A stretch of DNA of 64,000 bases from Actinokineospora iranica (GTDB lineage Bacteria > Actinomycetota > Actinomycetes > Mycobacteriales > Pseudonocardiaceae): assembly GCF_900101685.1 (NCBI RefSeq), contig NZ_FMZZ01000005.1, positions 310,001-374,000 of the forward strand. The letters are read 5' to 3'. Under the pieces are notes generated by a model, which was given only the letters and a program-made list of their open reading frames with translations, was not told the origin of the DNA and searched no databases. Within the stretch, counting starts at the first letter, position 1, and every line of letters begins with the position of its first letter. This document shows, piece after piece, positions 16,579 to 25,100 of the stretch. Made by a program: the position numbers and the translations under genes.

Positions 16579-18417
16579 ATGTGCGGAATCGCGGGCTTGC
16601 GGCGCCTGGACGGCGCCCCGGTCGACCTCGGTGTCCTCGCCGAGATGACCAAGCTGCTGCACCACCGCGGCCCCGACGCCGCGGGCACCTGGATCGACGG
16701 CCCGACCGGGTTCGCCCACACCCGGCTGTCGATCATCGACCTCGGCGGGTCCGCCCAGCCGATGGCCAGCCACAACCGCCGCAGGCACGTGGTGTTCAAC
16801 GGCGAGATCCTGAACTACCGGCAGCTCCGGTCCAGACTGGACTACCCGTTCCGCACCGACGGCGACACCGAGACCCTGGTCGCGCTGTACGAGAAGCACG
16901 GCGTCGACGGCGTGGACCGGTTGCGCGGCCAGTTCGCCTACGCGGTGGCCGACGCCGACACCGGCGAGCTGCACCTGGTGCGCGACCGGCTCGGCATCCT
17001 GCCGCTGTACTACTACGTCGATGACGAGGTGTTCGCTTTCGCCTCGGAGATCAAGGCGCTGTTCCCGGTCATCGGCAACCGCCAGGTGGATCGCGCCAGC
17101 CTGCACGACTACCTCGCGCACCGCTCGGTCCCCGCGCCGAACACCCTGATCCAGGGCGTGCGCAAGGTTCCGCGGGGGCACCGGCTGACCCTGGGCCGCG
17201 ACGGCCAGGTGCGGCTGCGCGAGTACTGGCGCATCCCGACGCGCGGCGGCCGCCGCGACGTCACCCCGGGCGACGCGGTGCGGCTGGTCTCCGACGCGCT
17301 CGAAGCGTCCATTGAGGACGCTCTGGTCGCGGACGTGCCGGTGGGCGCGTACCTGTCCGGCGGCATCGATTCGAGCCTGATCTGCGCGCTGACCGCCAAG
17401 GCCCGCCATGGCGAAGGGCTGCACACGTTCTCGGCGGGCTTCGGCGACCCCCGGGTGGACGAGCTGGACTGGGCGCGCAAGGTCGCGGGCATCGTCGGCA
17501 GCGAGCACCACGAGGTCATCGTCACCGCCGACGACTTCAAGGACTCGTGGGCGAAACTGAGCTGGCACCGGGACGCGCCGCTGTCCGAGCCGGCCGACGT
17601 GGCCGTGTTCCGGCTCGCCGAACTGGCCCGCAAGCAGGTCAAGGTCGTGCTGTCCGGCGAGGGCAGCGACGAGCTGTTCGGCGGCTACCCCAAATACCGC
17701 TTCGCGAACGCGACCCGCTGGGCCGGACTGGTGCCCGCGCCCGTGCGCGGCGCCCTGCTGCCCCGGCTGGAACGCGCGCTGCCCGCGTCCCGCGCCCGCC
17801 TGGGCGTCGCGGTCCGGGCGATGGCGGAAGCCAGTGCGGCGGAACGGATGCGCGGCTGGTTCGCGCCGTTCACCGAACGGGAACGCGCCGGGCTGCTGGG
17901 CGGACCCGCTGCGCGCAGCGCGATCGAGCCCTACCGGGACGGGCGCGGCGACGCGCTGCGCCGGATGCTCTACGCCGACTCGCACGCCTGGCTCGCCGAC
18001 AACCTGCTGGAGCGCGGCGACCGGATGTCCATGGCCGCGTCCCTGGAACTGCGGCCGCCGTTTCTCGACCACCGGGTCGTGGAGTTGGCGTTTTCCCTGC
18101 CCAGCTCGGTGAAGGTGCGCGGCGGGACGACCAAGTGGGTCGTCAAGGAGGTCGCCCGCAAGCACCTGCCGAACGACGTCGTCGACCGCGCCAAGTCCGG
18201 CTTCAAGGTCCCGCTCGACGCCTGGTTCCGCGACGGCCTGCGCGACATGGCCAACGACCTGCTCACCGGGCCGTCGTCGTTCGTCGCCGACGTTCTCGAC
18301 CCCGGCGCGGTCCGCACCCTGCTCGCCGAGCACGCCGCGGGCACCCGCGACGAGCAGCCCCGGCTGTGGACGCTGCTGTCGCTGGAGGTCTGGCACCGCG
18401 AAGTGGCCCGCGCATGA
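16579..18417 (+). CDS. Asparagine synthase-like glutamine amidotransferase
   Basis: A 612-residue enzyme with an N-terminal class II glutaminase domain (MCGIAG, nucleophile Cys2) and a C-terminal synthetase domain with the ATP pyrophosphatase loop SGGIDSS and later SGEGSDELFGGY. All catalytic landmarks are intact. In polysaccharide clusters such proteins often amidate sugar carboxylates (for example WbpS-type enzymes acting on uronic acids) rather than make free asparagine. The uronic-acid genes in this locus make that the better guess, but the sequence alone does not prove it. It starts 2 bp after the glycosyltransferase and overlaps the acyltransferase by 4 bp. Confidence 0.9.
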   Translation: MCGIAGLRRLDGAPVDLGVLAEMTKLLHHRGPDAAGTWIDGPTGFAHTRLSIIDLGGSAQPMASHNRRRHVVFNGEILNYRQLRSRLDYPFRTDGDTETLVALYEKHGVDGVDRLRGQFAYAVADADTGELHLVRDRLGILPLYYYVDDEVFAFASEIKALFPVIGNRQVDRASLHDYLAHRSVPAPNTLIQGVRKVPRGHRLTLGRDGQVRLREYWRIPTRGGRRDVTPGDAVRLVSDALEASIEDALVADVPVGAYLSGGIDSSLICALTAKARHGEGLHTFSAGFGDPRVDELDWARKVAGIVGSEHHEVIVTADDFKDSWAKLSWHRDAPLSEPADVAVFRLAELARKQVKVVLSGEGSDELFGGYPKYRFANATRWAGLVPAPVRGALLPRLERALPASRARLGVAVRAMAEASAAERMRGWFAPFTERERAGLLGGPAARSAIEPYRDGRGDALRRMLYADSHAWLADNLLERGDRMSMAASLELRPPFLDHRVVELAFSLPSSVKVRGGTTKWVVKEVARKHLPNDVVDRAKSGFKVPLDAWFRDGLRDMANDLLTGPSSFVADVLDPGAVRTLLAEHAAGTRDEQPRLWTLLSLEVWHREVARA

Positions 18418-19070
18418 GCCGCCCCCTGCTCCTGGTGGGCGCGGGCGGGCTGGCCAGGGAAGTCCTCGCCGCCGCCCGCGCGCTCCCGGAGTCCTTCGAG
18501 CCCGTCGGGCTGCTCGACGACGACCAGGCCCGCCACGGGTCCGAAGTGGACGGTGTGCCGGTGCTCGGTCCGACGGACCTGGTGCACGAGCACACTGACG
18601 CCGCCGTGCTGGTGTGCGTGGCGTCACCTGCCCGCCCCGACGGCCGGGCGAACCTGGTGCGCAGGCTGGGCCTGCCGCCCGAGCGCTACGCCACCCTGGT
18701 CCACCCGATGGCCTCGGTCGCGCCCGGCGTCACCTTCGGCGAGGGCGCCGTGCTGCTCGCCGGGGTCGTCGTCACCGCGCCGCAGCGCGTCGGCGCGCAC
18801 GTGGTCGTCATGCCGCACGCGCTGTTCACCCACGGCGACGTCATCGGCGACTTCGTCACCTGCGCCGGTCGCGCCACGCTCTCCGGCGATGTGACCGTCG
18901 CCCAGTCGGCGTATCTCGGCGCGGGGTGCGTCATCCGCCAGGGTGTCCACATTGGAGCGAAAGCGGTCGTCGGCATGGGCGCGGTGGTGCTGCGCGACGT
19001 GCCGGACGGCGAAACCTGGGCAGGCGTGCCCGCCCGAGAACTCTGCGAGTCCCGCGAGGAGAAGACATGA
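18414..19070 (+). CDS. NeuD/PglD-family sugar O- or N-acyltransferase
   Basis: The 218-residue protein has an N-terminal Rossmann-like nucleotide-sugar-binding domain (LLLVGAGGLAREVLAAAR) and a C-terminal left-handed beta-helix of hexapeptide repeats (from VAPGVTFGEGAVLLAGV on) that binds acetyl-CoA. This is the layout of PglD, PerB and NeuD, which acetylate 4-amino sugars or sialic acids. The catalytic His is probably in PHALFTHGDVIGD. The ATG at 18414 overlaps the preceding stop (ATGA), and the next gene overlaps its own stop. The sugar acted on is unknown; the aminotransferase that follows is a likely partner. Confidence 0.88.
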   Translation: MSRPLLLVGAGGLAREVLAAARALPESFEPVGLLDDDQARHGSEVDGVPVLGPTDLVHEHTDAAVLVCVASPARPDGRANLVRRLGLPPERYATLVHPMASVAPGVTFGEGAVLLAGVVVTAPQRVGAHVVVMPHALFTHGDVIGDFVTCAGRATLSGDVTVAQSAYLGAGCVIRQGVHIGAKAVVGMGAVVLRDVPDGETWAGVPARELCESREEKT

Positions 19071-20170
19071 GCATCCCCCTGGTCGACCTGGCCGCCCAAC
19101 ACGCGGCCGTGGCCGATGAGGTCGCCGCGGGCTGGGCGCAGGTGCTGGCCACGACCGCGTTCGTCGGCGGCCCGCAGGTCGCCGCGTTCGAGGCCGAATA
19201 CGCCCGCTACGCCGGAGTGGAGCACTGCGTCGGCGTCGGCAACGGCACCGACGCCCTGGAGTTCGCCCTGCGCGCGCTGGGCGTCGGCCCCGGCGACGAG
19301 TGCGTCGTGCCCGCCAACACCTTCATCGCCACCGCCGAGGCCGTCGCCCGCGCCGGAGCCACCCCGGTCCTGGTGGACTGCGACGAGGACACCGCGCTGA
19401 TCGACGTCGCCGCGGCCGCCGACGCCGTCACCGCGCGCACCCGGGCGGTGCTGCCGGTGGACCTCTACGGCCAGGTCGCGCCGATCGAGAAGCTGCGCGC
19501 CGCGCTGCCCGCCGAGGTCGCCATCGTCGAGGACGGCGCGCAGTCCCAGGGCGCGACCCGCCACGGCCAGACCGCCGGTTCGTTTGGCGACATCGCCGCC
19601 ACCAGCTTCTACCCCGGCAAGAACCTCGGCGCGTACGGCGACGGCGGCGCGGTCACCACCGCCCGCGCCGACCTCGCCGAGCGGGTCCGGCTGCTCGGCG
19701 CGCACGGCTCGCCGCGCAAGTACGAGCACCCGGTGCTCGGGTTCAACAGCAGGCTCGACACACTGCAAGCCGTTGTCCTGTCGGCGAAGCTGCGCAGGCT
19801 CGACGGCTGGAACGCCGCCCGCCGCGCCGCCGCCGCCCGCTACGACGCGCTGCTCGCCGACGTCGCCGGGGTGCGCACCCCGGTCGTCGCCGAGGGCAAC
19901 GTGCCGGTGTGGCACCTGTACGTGATCCGGGTCGCCGAGCGCGACACCGTGCTCAAGGCCTTGCACGCGGCCGGAATCGGCGCGGGCATCCACTACCCGA
20001 CCCCGGTCCACCGCACCGGCGCGTTCGCAGGCCTCGGACACGGCGAGGGCGCGTTCCCGGTCAGCGAGCGCGTCGCGGGCGAGATCCTGTCGCTGCCGCT
20101 GTTCCCGGAAATCACCGAGGCGCAACAGGAACGCGTGGTCTCCGCGCTGGCGGACGCGGTGTTCGCATGA
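19067..20170 (+). CDS. DegT/DnrJ/EryC1-type sugar aminotransferase (WlbC/WbpE-like candidate)
   Basis: A 367-residue PLP-dependent aminotransferase. The lysine is in SFYPGKNLGAYGDGG, and VEDGAQSQGA and GFNSRLDTLQAVVL are the other conserved blocks. The GKNLGAYGDGG form is typical of 3-aminotransferases such as WlbC, QdtB and FdtB. Together with the Gfo/Idh enzyme and the WbpD-like acetyltransferase that follows, it would complete oxidation, transamination and acetylation at C3. That pathway is inferred. The ATG overlaps the previous stop (ATGA), and its own stop lies inside copy 2 of the dispersed element. Confidence 0.92.
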   Translation: MSIPLVDLAAQHAAVADEVAAGWAQVLATTAFVGGPQVAAFEAEYARYAGVEHCVGVGNGTDALEFALRALGVGPGDECVVPANTFIATAEAVARAGATPVLVDCDEDTALIDVAAAADAVTARTRAVLPVDLYGQVAPIEKLRAALPAEVAIVEDGAQSQGATRHGQTAGSFGDIAATSFYPGKNLGAYGDGGAVTTARADLAERVRLLGAHGSPRKYEHPVLGFNSRLDTLQAVVLSAKLRRLDGWNAARRAAAARYDALLADVAGVRTPVVAEGNVPVWHLYVIRVAERDTVLKALHAAGIGAGIHYPTPVHRTGAFAGLGHGEGAFPVSERVAGEILSLPLFPEITEAQQERVVSALADAVFA

Positions 20171-20240
20171 GCGAGCTTGCGAGCGAATCATTGACACAGT
20201 GCGTAGGCGCGCGGGGCCACCGAACAAGTGAGGTGGCCCC
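20167..20240 (+). repeat. Dispersed ATGAGC-bounded element, copy 2
   Basis: 74 bp, again starting with ATGAGC over the upstream stop and ending just before the ATGAGC start of the next gene. The first 25 bases match copy 1 exactly, the next base is a single C-to-T difference, and the match then resumes for nine bases. The right end GCCACCGAACAAGTGAGG differs from copy 1 at two loop bases. It again supplies GAGGTGG as ribosome-binding site. Confidence 0.85.
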
Positions 20241-20807
20241 ATGAGCGGCGTGTTCGTCCACGACCAGGGCATCTGCGAAAGCGACGAGGTCGGCGACGGC
20301 ACCCGGGTGTGGGCCTTCGCGCACGTCCTGCCCGGCGCCCGCGTCGGCCGCGACTGCAACATCTGCGACGGCGCGTTCGTGGAAACCGGCGCCACCCTCG
20401 GCGACCGGGTGACGGTCAAGAACGGGACCCTCGTCTTCGCCGGGGTCACCTGCGAGGACGAGGTCTTCCTCGGCCCCAACGTGTTGTTCACCAACGACTT
20501 CCGGCCCCGGGCGGCAATTCGCAAAGGCCCCGACCAGTTGGTGGAAACCCGTGTTCGGCACGGCGCCACCCTCGGCGCGGGCACGGTCGTCGTCTGCGGA
20601 GTCGAGATAGGACGGTACGCGTTCGCCGCGGCGGGCTCGGTGGTCACCAAGAGCGTGCCCCCACACGCCTTCGTGGCGGGCAACCCCGCCCGCCAGAAGG
20701 GCTGGGTCTGCGAATGCGGCGAACGCCTGGACGAGGTCCTGCACTGCCCGGAATGCCGCCGCGACCACATCCTGGCCGACGACGGCAACGGCCTCACCCC
20801 GGCTTAG
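20241..20807 (+). CDS. WbpD/WlbB-like sugar N-acetyltransferase (left-handed beta-helix)
   Basis: A 188-residue hexapeptide-repeat acyltransferase. The N-terminal VGDGTRVWAFAHVLPGARVG and the following CNICDGAFVE closely follow WbpD/WlbB, which acetylate the 3-amino group of UDP-GlcNAc3N-uronic acid. The C-terminal 30 residues contain two CxxC-like pairs (CECGERLD and CPEC), which look like a small zinc ribbon; this tail occurs in some family members. It is the last gene of the plus-strand operon, and its stop overlaps the stop of the convergent lipoprotein gene by two bases. Confidence 0.88.
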   Translation: MSGVFVHDQGICESDEVGDGTRVWAFAHVLPGARVGRDCNICDGAFVETGATLGDRVTVKNGTLVFAGVTCEDEVFLGPNVLFTNDFRPRAAIRKGPDQLVETRVRHGATLGAGTVVVCGVEIGRYAFAAAGSVVTKSVPPHAFVAGNPARQKGWVCECGERLDEVLHCPECRRDHILADDGNGLTPA

Positions 20808-21877
20808 CCCGCCAGTAGCAGCGGCACAAGCTTCTCGATGAACGGGGTGCTGTCACCACCGCTGAACCAGTTCACCCACAGCGAGGCCGGAACATCGTCG
20901 CGCAGCCACACTTCCCGCAGTTTGTCCCGTGCGGGCTTGACTGGGCGTCCGGCGATCGTCTCGGTGAACTCGGCGCGGTTGACGTTGGGCCGCAACCAGA
21001 GTGAGACGGCCACGTCGGCGCCGTTGGTGATGCGGCACTGGCCGTCGTGGTGGGGCGCGATGGTCAGGGTTGCGGGATCGACACCCAGCGCGGCAACTGC
21101 CGCAGTGCACAGCTGCTGTGCGGACAGCGGATACGGCACGTCGACCACCCCGCCACGGGGCGCGGGCGGAGTCGGGACATAGCCCATCAAGCCGAGTTCT
21201 CCCGTGACCGCGGGCATGGGAGAACTCGGCTTCGCCAGCGGCTCGATCACGCCCGTCAGGACGTCGTCCACCAGGTCGGTGAAGGCCGAGGGCCGGTCCA
21301 TGGTCGCCAATGACCCGGCGGTGACCCGGAAGGTCAGGGCGTTGCGGTTGGCCGCGCTGCTGTCATCGACCAGTGTCACGTAACCATCGGCCCGGAACGG
21401 CGCCTCCATCGAGGTGCTGACGCGACCCGGCCTGCCCGCGTGCTGAATGTCCCTTGACGGAGTGCCGATGTATGACCGCCACCCGCTGGGATCAAGATCC
21501 TGGGTCGCCAGCTCGATCCGCATCCGGTTCGACGTCACCAGGCAGGCCAGGTTCGTGGAGCTGCCGTAGATCTCGCGGCGCACCGGGCCGTGCAGCAGCT
21601 CAGACCACCGTTGCGGGGTCATCGTGTGGCAGATCGTCTGCGCCGCGGTTTCCGCGGACGAATAGGTGAAATACTCACCGGAAGTGCGCGGCACCTTCCG
21701 GAGATTCTTGTCGGAGGACTCTGTGATCTCGGCTTCCGCCCACGGGCTCGCGACCTGCCCGTCATTGGTCACCGCCAGGCCATGAACCGGTGCGGCGCAC
21801 CCCGCCATCAGCAACGACGCAACCAGAATCAGCGCGCGCTCACGCACAATCCGCCCCCCGAGATCGACTCGACGCAT
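20804..21877 (-). CDS. Lipoprotein of unknown function
   Basis: A protein of about 357 residues with a lipoprotein signal (RALILVASLLMAGC) and then a soluble extracellular domain with no family I recognise. It contains several short conserved-looking blocks, such as TAAQTICHTMTPQRW and PLSAQQLCTAAVAALG, with paired cysteines that may form disulfides. Actinomycete lipoproteins of this kind (DUF3558-like style) are often surface or signalling accessories. The start is either the ATG at 21877 or one four codons upstream. It converges on the polysaccharide operon and is divergent from the large secreted protein, so its role in the locus is open. Confidence 0.75.
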   Translation of the reverse strand: MRRVDLGGRIVRERALILVASLLMAGCAAPVHGLAVTNDGQVASPWAEAEITESSDKNLRKVPRTSGEYFTYSSAETAAQTICHTMTPQRWSELLHGPVRREIYGSSTNLACLVTSNRMRIELATQDLDPSGWRSYIGTPSRDIQHAGRPGRVSTSMEAPFRADGYVTLVDDSSAANRNALTFRVTAGSLATMDRPSAFTDLVDDVLTGVIEPLAKPSSPMPAVTGELGLMGYVPTPPAPRGGVVDVPYPLSAQQLCTAAVAALGVDPATLTIAPHHDGQCRITNGADVAVSLWLRPNVNRAEFTETIAGRPVKPARDKLREVWLRDDVPASLWVNWFSGGDSTPFIEKLVPLLLAG

Positions 21878-22140
21878 GATCCCACACAACAGATGATCAA
21901 GCTCTGGTATCAGGGCAACTACAATCCGTCACTCTTGTTCTGGCGGTGCGGAGTCCGCAAGGGACAGACCATGACGCTCTGAGTCCGAGCCCACTTTTCC
22001 AGCCGCCAAGTGGGGTAACAGGGTTGGGCGGTTTGACGATGACTGGGTGATGGGAACCGCTGACAGTGTCACGCGTCCCCATTCGCGACACCCTTTCCGC
22101 AGATCGTCATCACCTGCGGTCACACACCGTGGAGGCTCGG

Positions 22141-25100
22141 ATGGACCCGGCGACGCACACCGCACGCGGTCGGAGGGCCCGCGGTCTCCGCGCGGGCCTC
22201 GCGGCACTTCTCGTCGCGGTCGGGCTTCCGGTCCTGGTCGCATCACCCGCGTCGGCGGGTCCCTGTGACGCGCCGACGAATCCGGTGGTGTGCGAGAACT
22301 CCAAGCCCGGCACGCCGCGTGACGACTGGTTTGTCGAGAGCCACTACGGCGATATCGAGGGCTTCGCCACCGCCACCAGCGTGCAGCCCGGCGAGCGGCT
22401 CGACTTCAAGGTCAAGACACCGAGCAACAGCTACCAGATCGACATCGTGCGGCTGGGCTACTACCAGGGCAACGGCGGCAGGCTCCAGCAGACGCTGACC
22501 CCTTCGGTGCCGCTGCCGCAGAACCAGCCGGTGTGCAAGTACGACACGAACACCGGCCTGGTCGACTGCGGCAACTGGTCGGTCTCGGCGAGCTGGTTCG
22601 TCCCCAGCACCGCGGTCCCCGGCTTCTACGTCGCCAACTTCATCCGCAACGACGGCGCGGGCGCGAGCCAGTACCCGTTCGTCGTGCGCAACGACTCATC
22701 GACCTCCGACATCGTGGTGCAGACCTCGGACCAGACCTGGCAGGCGTACAACAAGTACGGCGACCGCCCGGGCATCAACGAGTTCAACCTCTACGAGGGC
22801 GGCTTCAGCGGCTCGCCCGACGGTCGCGCGTTCAAGGTCAGCTACAACCGGCCGTACCGCAACGCGGGAACGTCGAACTTCCTCAACGCCGAGTACCCGC
22901 TGATCCGCTTCCTCGAACGCAACGGCTACGACGTCAGCTACCTGTCCGGTGTGGACGTCACCCGCAACCCGAACCTGTTGAAGAACCACAAGGTCTATGT
23001 CTCGTCCGGTCACGACGAGTACGTCAACGCCACCCAGCGCACGGGCATCGAGGCGGCGAAGGCCGCTGGCGTCAACCTGATGTTCCTCACCGGCAACTCC
23101 ATGTTCTGGAAGACCCGGTTCGAGAACTCGATCGACGGCACGAACACCGCCCTGCGCACCATGGTCTGCTACAAGGAGACCAAGGCCCCCGGCGGCGCGA
23201 AGATCGACCCGAACCCGGCCTGGACCGGCACCTGGCGCGACCCGAGGCAGTCCCCGCCCTCGGACGGCGGCCGCCCGGAGAACGCGCTGACCGGCGCGCT
23301 GTTCTTCGTCAACGGCTACCGCGCCGACGCCATCCAGGTCCCCGCGTCGTTCGGCCGCAACCGCCTGTGGCGCAACACCTCCATCGCGACCGCCACCACC
23401 ACGACGACGCTGCCCGTGGGCACGCTCGGCTACGAGTGGGACAGCGACCCGGACAACGGCTACCGGCCCGCAGGCTCGGTTCCGTTGTCGGACACCACGG
23501 TCACCGTGGACGACGGCCAGCTTCTGCTTGACCACGGCCACATCTACGGCGGCGGCCCGGCCAACCACAAGCTCATCCTCTACCGCGACCAGGTCAGCAA
23601 GGCGCTGGTGTTCAACTCCGCCACCGTGCAGTGGTCCTGGGGGCTGGACTCCGACCACACCTTCCCCGCGGGCGCCCCGCCGACCGCGCCGACGAGCCCG
23701 GCGATGCAGCAGGCGACGGTCAACATGCTGGCCGACATGAGCGTCCAGCCGCGCACGCTGATGGCCGGGCTGGTCGCCGCGACCAAGAGCACCGACACCA
23801 CCGGCCCGACCGTCACGGTGTCCGCGCCCGCCAACGGTTCCACCGTGCCCGCGGGCACCCCGCGCGTCATCAGCGGCACCGCCGCCGATGTCGGCGGCGG
23901 CAAGGTCGGCTCGGTCGAGGTGTCCGTAGACGGCGGCGCCACCTACCACCGCGCCACCGGACTGGACAACTGGACCTACAACTGGACGCCGTCCGTGCTC
24001 GGCCCGGTGACCATCAAGGTCCGCGCCTCCGACGACGGCGCCACCCTCGGCAACACGGTGACGATCAACCTCACCGTGGGCTCGCAGCAGTGCCCGTGCA
24101 CCATCTTCGGCAACCAGACACCCTCCATAGTGGATGGTGGGGACACCGCGCCGATCGAGGTCGGCACCAAGTTCACCACCTCGGTGAACTCCACCGTGAC
24201 CGGCGTGCGCTTCTACAAGTCCGCGGGCAACACCGGCACGCACACCGGCTCGCTGTGGTCCTCGGCGGGCCAGCGCCTGGCCACCGGAACGTTCACCAGT
24301 GAATCCGCGACCGGGTGGCAGACCCTGTCCTTCGCCCAGCCCGTGCAGATCCGCGCCGGGCAGCCCTATGTCGTCTCCTACACCGCGCCGGTCGGCCGGT
24401 ACTCGGTCGATCCCGGGTACTTCAACGGCAAGGGCGCGGGCATCGTCCCGCTCACCGCGCCCGCGACCGGGTCCGTGCCCGGCGGCAACGGCGTGTTCCG
24501 CTACGGCTCCGGCTTCCCGGACAGCTCGTTCAACGGCGGCAACTACTGGGTCGACGTGATCGTCACGACCGACACCGCGGACAACACCGCGCCGGTCGTG
24601 CAGTCCACCTCGCCCGCCGCGAACGGGACCAATGTGTACGTGGACAGCAGCATCACGGCCGCGTTCGACGAGGGCGTCGACCCGGCCAGCGTGCAGTTCA
24701 CCGTCCAGGCCGGAGGAAACCCGATCCCGGGGACGGTCAGCGTGGACGACAAGGTGGTCACGTTCAGCCCCACCGACCTGCTGCCGATGAACACCCAGCA
24801 CACGGTGTCGCTCAACGCCACCGACGGCTTCGGCAACCCGCTCGCCGCGCAGAAGACGTGGAGTTTCACCACCGGCACCAACCTCTCACCGTGCCCGTGC
24901 AACCTGTTCAAGACCCGCACACCGGCCACAGTGGACGCCGGTGACGCCAGCGACGTCGAACTGGGCGTGAAGTTCACCGTGGCCGCCAACGCGACGGTGA
25001 CCGGCGTGCGGTTCTACAAGTCCTTCGCCAACACCGGAACGCACACCGGCTCGGTCTGGACCGCGAACGGCCAGCGCATCGCGCACGGCACCTTCACCAA

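Noticed and set aside
16579-18417. Asparagine synthase as part of an antibiotic gene cluster
   Set aside because: All neighbours are sugar and polysaccharide genes; no PKS, NRPS or beta-lactam gene occurs.
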